Origin: Aquatica leii
Taxonomy: Eukaryota; Arthropoda; Insecta; Coleoptera; Lampyridae
DNA length: 64,000 nt
NCBI GenBank assembly: GCA_035610365.1
Contig: CM069438.1
Coordinates: 32,233,869 to 32,297,868, forward strand
Reading direction: 5' to 3'
The notes under the pieces were generated by a model. That model did no database searches, was not told the origin of the DNA, and saw only the letters and a list, made by a program, of their open reading frames with translations. Position numbers and translations under genes: made by a program. Shown here piece after piece: positions 58,545-64,000 of this stretch (positions within the stretch are counted from its first letter, which is position 1; each line of letters opens with the position of its first letter).

Positions 58545-59992
58545 ATGTCGATTCAATTAACGGAACTAATTTCAAAACGGGGTATCTTAAAGGCCCAAGA
58601 ATAGAGAAAGTTTATGACGAGTTTTTAAATATTCAGGAAATTATTGAGTCGTTAGATCCAAAAAACGAGTTAAACGAGACCGAACGTAACGATTTCGAGG
58701 ATAAATATTTTGATCTAAATACGTTAGCTACAACGTTAATCGAAGATGCTCATAAAAAAGATAATCATGTTAAACATTCAAATAAGCAGGCCCCAAATAT
58801 ACCATTACCTACTATTAAAGTGCCGGATTTCAATGGTTCATACTCAGGTTGGTTAAGTTTTTATGATGCATTTACTTTTTTAATTCATAACAATCCTAAT
58901 TTAACAAATCTTGAAAAATTTCATTATCTAAAGTTATCAGTAACGGGCGAAGCAAGTCGCGCAATTGAATCGTTAAAATTAGCAAACGACAATTATAATG
59001 CAGCATGGAATCTTTTAAAAGAAAGATTTGAAAACAAAAGACTAATTATTCAAGAGCACATATACTCTATCTTAAACGCGCCTACGATTATAAAGGCCTC
59101 ACATTCATCTTTAAGACAATTGTACGATACTTTAAAAAATAATCTCGAATCATTAAAAGTTTTAAATCAACCGGTTCAGCATTGGGACGCTATCCTAATC
59201 CCGATAATAACGGCGAAGTTTGACTATGGTACTAAGAGGGAATGGGAGCTAAAATTAACTGCCGAACAGCCTAGCATAGACGAACTATTTCAGTTTTTTC
59301 ATAAAAAATGTCAGTTGTTAGAATGGGTTGAATTAGCAAATCAAGTAAACAAAGGGCAGCCCTACGTTAAAAATAATTTTTCTATGAATAAAACTAGAAC
59401 TCTTGTTTCAACATTATCAACCAAATGCGTTATTTGTAAAGAAAATCATTTAGTTTACCACTGTCAAAAATTTGTAGGTATGCATGTAGACGAACGGTAC
59501 AACAAAGTTAAGCATTTAAATCTATGTTTTAATTGTCTTCGGGACAACCACCAAACTCAAAATTGTCGAGCAATAAGATGCGGTCAATGTAACAAAGCTC
59601 ATCATACTTTATTACACCGTAGTTCCAACGTAGAGCCAAGTAACTCAGATTTAGGTGCACAAAGTGAAAATCAATCTTTTATAACTAATCACGTTAAGTT
59701 AAATGAAATTAATACGATAGAACCAATTCAAGGTAACTTGGTAACAAATTTTTCATCAAATACAGTTGCAATATCGCAAGTTTTGTTATCAACGGTTATG
59801 GTAGAAGTAAAAAACATTCATGGACAATTAATAAAATGTAAGGGATTATTAGATTTAGGATCACAAACAAATCTTTGTACAACTTCATTAGTTCAAAAAT
59901 TAGGTATCCCTTTAAAGCAAATTGATATGCCAATTACGGGAATTACTCAAAGCGGTACTATTAGCGGACGTCATGAAACAAACAGAATCTAA
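58545..59992 (+). pseudogene. gag: BEL/Pao gag and protease (frameshifted)
   Basis: The start is probably ATG 58545; a one-base loss near 58601 puts a stop in the N-terminus. From about 58700 the frame is open: PDFNGSYSGWLSFYDAFTFL (DUF1759-type Pao Gag, 58823), then WELKLTAEQPS, then three Cys/His knuckles (CVICKENHLVYHC, CFNCLRDNHQTQNC, CGQCNKAHHTLLH, about 59427-59610). The protease follows, with GLLDLGSQTNLCTTSLV (about 59845-59895), where D-L-G stands for the catalytic D-S/T-G. The frame leaves the protease near 59965, at a deletion that removes the RT. Confidence 0.82.
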
Positions 59993-61635
59993 TTTAAACA
60001 TTAAAGTAAGTAAAATGCAGTTTTGGACCGATTCAACAATCGTTTTATCATGGATAGCTACATACCCCAATAGATGGAAAACATTTGTATCAAACCACGT
60101 ATCTCAAATTCAAGCAAATTCTAATGTTAATGCATGGGCGCATGTTAGTTCTGGTGATAATCCCGCGGATTTAATATCCAGAGGAATATCAGCGGATAAG
60201 TTAAACGAATCGACTCTTTGGTGGCAAGGACCTGAATGGTTATCATATAATTCAGAAACATGGCCGCAACAAACAAACATAAAATTTAATCTGGACAGGC
60301 TACCAAACGAATTCAAAAAACAAACAATTACTGTCACTGTTATTAATAATAATAACGCAATTTTAATAAATATTCTTCGTTTTCAAAACTAATTAGAATT
60401 ATTGCCTACGAGCTTAGATTTATAAATAGGAGGCGGTAGATTAAAAAATTCTAGTTATAGTTTCGACAAGAAATATCCATTAATACTACCAAACAAACAC
60501 CACATAACTGATGTAATTATACGCCAGGAACATATTCAAAATTTACATGCAGGACATCAAGCAACGTTAGCAATAATTAGACAAAAATATTGGGTAATAT
60601 CAGGAGCTAATGCCGTTAAAAGAATATTGCACAAATGTGTTCCCTGTTTTAAAATTAATCCTAAAACCGACAACCCAATTATGGGAAACTTACCGGCTGT
60701 TAGATTAGAGCAAAATCGACCATTTTTGAAATGTGGTGGGGGACCTATTTTAATAAAACCTGCAATTAGATCAAAGGTGCGTAGTAAAGCTTATATTGCT
60801 TCTCAACCAAGGCAGTTCATTTAGAGCTGGTAACAGATTTAACAACAGACGCGTTCTTAAATTGTTTAAATAGATTTATGGCACGTAGAGGCCAAGTAGC
60901 ATTAATTTATTCTGATAATGTCAAAACCTTTTGCGGAGCTCAACGCGAGTTAAAAGAAATTAAAAATTTTATATGAACCAACGGTTTCAGAGACTTTATA
61001 GTTAGTAAGCTAAATATCAAAAATATTAGTTGGAACTTTATACCACCTCGTGCTCTAAACTTTGGAGGCATCTGGGAAGCGCAAATTAAAAGAATTAAAT
61101 ATCACTTAAAAATAGTAGTAGGAGAGACAGTGTTGACCTACGAGGAGTTGCACACTATATTAACTTTAATAGAAGCCTGTATTAACTCCCGACCACTCTG
61201 TCGCTTAAGTAATGATCCCAATGACTTAGATCCTCTAACACCCGGCCATTTCCTTATTGGTGAGCCCCTAACAGCATCTGTACCACCAAATTTTATAAAC
61301 TCTAAGATGACTAGTTTGTCTCGATGGCAACACATGGAAAATTTCGGCAGCATTTTTGGAAGCGTTGGAGCAGCGAATTTGTCACGCAACTGCAGCAACG
61401 ATTAAAATGGAAGACAAATTCAAGGCAAACTTTAAACTTAGGAGAGCTAGTGATTATTAAGGAAGATAATTTACCTCCGTTGCAGTTGAAAGGGGGCAGA
61501 ATTGTGTGTAGTCATGCGGGAAATGATGGTGTAGTGCGAGTAGTGTCTGTAAAAACGGGCAACGGAGTAATTAAACGTCCTCTGAACAAATTATGTGTGT
61601 TACCGGTAGAAGATGTGAAAAAAACAGTGATATAA
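59960..61635 (+). pseudogene. pol: BEL/Pao pol remainder: RNase H and integrase
   Basis: The sequence resumes within RNase H: MQFWTDSTIVLSWIATYP (60015), SSGDNPADLISRG (60150) and LWWQGPEWL. The integrase H2C2 finger follows (HAGHQATLAIIRQKYW, CVPCFKINP, 60550-60660), then the core: GGPILIKPAIR (60738), a frameshift, LVTDLTTDAFLN, and RGQVALIYSDN with an Asp (60895). After further breaks come NFGGIWEAQIKRIKYHL and TLIEACINSRPL (about 61060-61200), PLTPGHFLIGEPL, and a C-terminal domain (LGELVIIKEDNLPPLQ, then GGRIV) ending 61635. There are at least four breaks. RT is wholly absent. Confidence 0.85.
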
Positions 61636-61716
61636 TAACTAAAATGATTACATGTAAATTATAGTAATCCATTATAAATCAATATTTTGAACCTAAAGGT
61701 GTCAAGGGGGCCGGCA

Positions 61717-61888
61717 TGTTAAGTACTATTAATTAATAATAATTAAAAGGTAGGGAAGTAGCGAGGGCAGTTGTTAAGTGGTAGAAGTTGTATGCGAGAG
61801 TAATGTAAGAATCGTAAAGTGTAGGTAAAATAAATAAACCATTATAAACATCCATGACTGATCATTCACCAATCAACAAATTAATACA
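61717..61888 (+). repeat. BEL 3' LTR (172 bp)
   Basis: TGTTAAGTACTATTAATTAA at 61717 to AATTAATACA at 61888. It is preceded by a purine tract (61702-61711) and followed at once by unit 5 flank sequence (AACTAACTATTTC). Confidence 0.87.
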
Positions 61889-62289
61889 AACTAACTATTT
61901 CAAACATAATTTAACACAAAAAAACTAGTACACGTGCACCCATTCGATCGTCGTAAGTCATAACTTATATTCGGTGCCGCCATGTTGTGGACGTGAATCC
62001 TTTTCTTCATTATTTCAATTTGGCACAAGCAATTTACCTTTTTTTTAAATTAAATTTACGATTTGTAAAGAAATCAAATCGTTTTTAACATAATAGTTTT
62101 TTATAACCCAAATAATTACCTAAAACGTTTAAATATTCTAAGCTAAAGCTACCTTTAAGTAAAAGTAGTTTTGAAATCAAAAGTTGTTGCACACTAATAA
62201 TTACATCGCACTCAGTTTTAAAATCGCATTTGTCACAAATATTCGCCTTTCTTTTTATGCTTAACTAAATTAACGTGATAAATAGAATT

Positions 62290-62589
62290 AAGATTAAGTG
62301 TGTTTACACATATGAATTCCTAAAACAGGCTTGTTGGTACTTAGTAATCATATTTAAATGATTTCTCACCAGTGTGCTTTATGTATTAGTTTTCAATTGA
62401 GCCTTTTGTTTATTTGCAATAATCACATATATTACAATTATGATTTCTCACCACTATATCGAGGCATGTTTTCTTAAATTGCTTTTGTAGGTAATGCAGT
62501 AATATATTGCATTTATATGGTATTTCGCCAGTATGCTGACATATATATATATATAAATATTTAAATTTCCTAACTCGCTGCTGCAGTAA
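62290..62589 (-). pseudogene. Decayed C-terminal fingers of copy 5
   Basis: Behind the stop at 62590 the minus strand repeats the relic pattern seen after copy 4 (NYCSSELGNLNIY, then CNICDYC pieces, then GEKSFKYD-like remains), with the same frame breaks. An (AT)n run at 62541-62552 has expanded within it. Confidence 0.75.
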
Positions 62590-63832
62590 TTACATATATT
62601 GCAATTCTGATTTTTCACCAGTATGCTGAAGCAAATGTCTTTTTAAATTGGATTTGTACGTACTGCAGTAGTCACATATATTGCATTTAAATGGTTTTTC
62701 ACCAGTGTGCTGCTGCAAGTGTATTTTTAAATACGACATGGTGGTACCACTGTAATCACATACATTGCATTTAAATGGTTTGTCACCACTGTGCTTACGT
62801 ATATGCAATTTTAAATTACTCAAATCATTGGTACAGTAATCACATATATTGCATTTAAATGGTTTCTCACCAGTATGGTTACACATATGCCTTTTTAAAT
62901 TGGATTTGTAGGTACTGCTGTAGTCACATATACTGCATTTAAATAGTTTTTCACCAGTGTGCTGCCGTAAGTGTATTTTTAAAACTGCCTTCGATGTAGT
63001 ACAATAATCACATATACTGCATTTATATGGTTTTTCACCAGTATGCTGACGCATATGAATATTTAAATAACCTAATTGGCTGCTACAGTAATCACATATG
63101 TTGCATTTAAATGGTTTCTCACCAGTGTGCCTCCGCAAATGCCTTTGTAAATTCGACAAGGTGATAGTGCAGTAATCACATATACTGCATTTAAATGGTT
63201 TCTCATCAGTATGCTGACGCATATGAATATTTAAATTTCCCATCTGGCTACTACAAAAATCACATATATTGCATTTAAATGGTTTGTCACCAGTGTGCTT
63301 ACGTATATGCATTTTTAAACTTCCCATATATTTGCCAGAGTAATCACATACATTGCATTTAAACGGTCTATCACCAGTATACTTAAGCATATGTTTGTTT
63401 AAACTCGTCTTGGTGACACTACAATAATTGAGTATATTGCATTCATCGGTATTGATTTCCGAACAGTCATCGCTGATAATTTGCAAATCTGTATTGTTCT
63501 CGTCAAGCAACTCCGCTTTAATTGCTGCTGGTTGTCGTAAATTCCTTATAGTTGTTTCAGTTTGTATACCCAGTTGTTTAAATTCATATATTTCTTCAAT
63601 TGTAATCTTACATCTATTACAAGCAATTGGGTTAGGTGTGATATTTAGATCCTATAAGGAGGTTAATGTTAGTCAATAGAAGCCATCCAGTTGTACTTAC
63701 AATTTCTGGCATAAAATTCAACAACTTGGATTGTAGGTTGAACTCGTTATCATTGTTGAGAAAGTAATACTGCACCGTTTCCACTATTTCTAGTAAACAA
63801 ATTCGACAAGTGTTGGTTGCCTTTTCTCCCAT
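62590..63832 (-). CDS. ZAD-C2H2 zinc-finger protein, copy 5 (397 aa, two exons)
   Basis: Exon 1 is 63832-63701 (44 codons; the first 37 residues equal those of copy 4). The intron is 63700-63652 (49 bp, phase 0). Exon 2 is 63651-62590, with the second ZAD pair CNRC, a linker like copy 1, a degenerate finger and 9 canonical fingers. The array aligns with copy 4 apart from one finger lost around fingers 6-7, where a finger of mixed type (STYKSNLKRHMCNH) remains. It ends SELQYM like copy 4. Probably a nuclear DNA-binding protein; target unknown. Confidence 0.88.
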
Positions 63833-64000
63833 ATTGCCGTATATACGTATTATTGCATATTAATAGCAGACTTCTTTTTAAATCGGAGAGAGAGGAAAGT
63901 TCTACCCTAGCTCTATTTCATTTTAACGGCATTGCAACATCAGCACCTTCAATTACCCTAAACTAACTAGAATTTTTGTAAATGTCCCTAAAGAAATGTC

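Larger units (their letters stand above)
58073..61888 (+). mobile_element. BEL/Pao retrotransposon, internally deleted
   Basis: The LTRs are 58073-58266 and 61717-61888 (TGTTAAGTACT to AATTAATACA). A TGGTCC site follows the 5' LTR, a primer-binding-like start. An AAGGGGG tract precedes the 3' LTR. Gag, protease, RNase H and integrase remain, but the RT is absent. At 3.8 kb it is far shorter than the 6-8 kb usual for the group. A clean target duplication is not visible. The matching empty site is in unit 4 near 42755-42775. Confidence 0.88.
57900..63863 (-). repeat. Duplicated zinc-finger unit 5, interrupted by a BEL element
   Basis: The 3' flank of copy 5 is in two parts (57900-58072 and 61889-62589). 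They join to match the unbroken flank of unit 4 (42650-43426). The 5' flank matches unit 4 to about 63863 (GCATATTAAT) and then differs. Units 4 and 5 are the closest pair. Confidence 0.75.

Overview
The window looks like nuclear DNA of an arthropod, almost certainly an insect. It is AT-rich, has short GT-AG introns of 49 bp, and carries ZAD-type C2H2 zinc-finger genes among many eukaryotic transposable elements. I see no rRNA, tRNA, CRISPR or bacterial operon structure. A beetle or similar insect is possible from the element mix, but that is a guess.

The host genes are five paralogous ZAD-C2H2 zinc-finger genes: (1) 1290-2766 minus, 475 aa; (2) 11282-13370 plus, 679 aa; (3) 31422-33585 minus, 704 aa; (4) 43427-44807 minus, 443 aa; (5) 62590-63832 minus, 397 aa. 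All share one design. A 43-44 codon first exon carries the first Cys pair of the ZAD domain. A 49-bp phase-0 intron follows, then one long exon with the second ZAD Cys pair, a degenerate finger and 9 to 20 good C2H2 fingers. In every copy the array ends at a frameshift or stop, and decayed finger sequence continues downstream. Copies 1, 3, 4 and 5 lie in duplicated units with shared 3' flanks; 1 and 3, and 4 and 5, are closest. Copy 2 is divergent and on the other strand.

The rest is mostly transposable elements, nearly all broken. In order they are: a solo Ty3/gypsy-type LTR (58-532); a 54-bp repeat array with an adjacent LTR piece (4579-5230); a PIF/Harbinger transposase exon with a convergent MADF/BESS partner gene (5250-6727); a purine-rich non-LTR element with a 15-bp target duplication (7654-10662); a degraded gypsy (14182-20056); TIR elements with CCCARYAAACACA ends (20057-21741, 25876-28919, 27092-28619, 41738-42325, 7245-7326); a gypsy pol fragment with a macrodomain (21742-22742); a piggyBac relic (23247-24617); a gypsy gag-protease-LTR relic (24618-25670); two Penelope-like fragments (34887-35849 and 40817-41737); an RNase H-bearing LINE (37700-40530); a gypsy with nested insertions (47022-56950), one of which is a Tc1/mariner-type element; and a BEL/Pao element that lost its reverse transcriptase (58073-61888).

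The most unusual signal is a TARG1/OARD1-like ADP-ribose macrodomain in Ty3/gypsy pol, lying between RNase H and the integrase zinc-binding domain. It is clear at 22145-22575. A diverged homologue sits in the same place in the second gypsy (50330-50770). The layered insertions also give a relative history: for example the BEL element entered unit 5 after its duplication, because unit 4 keeps the empty site.
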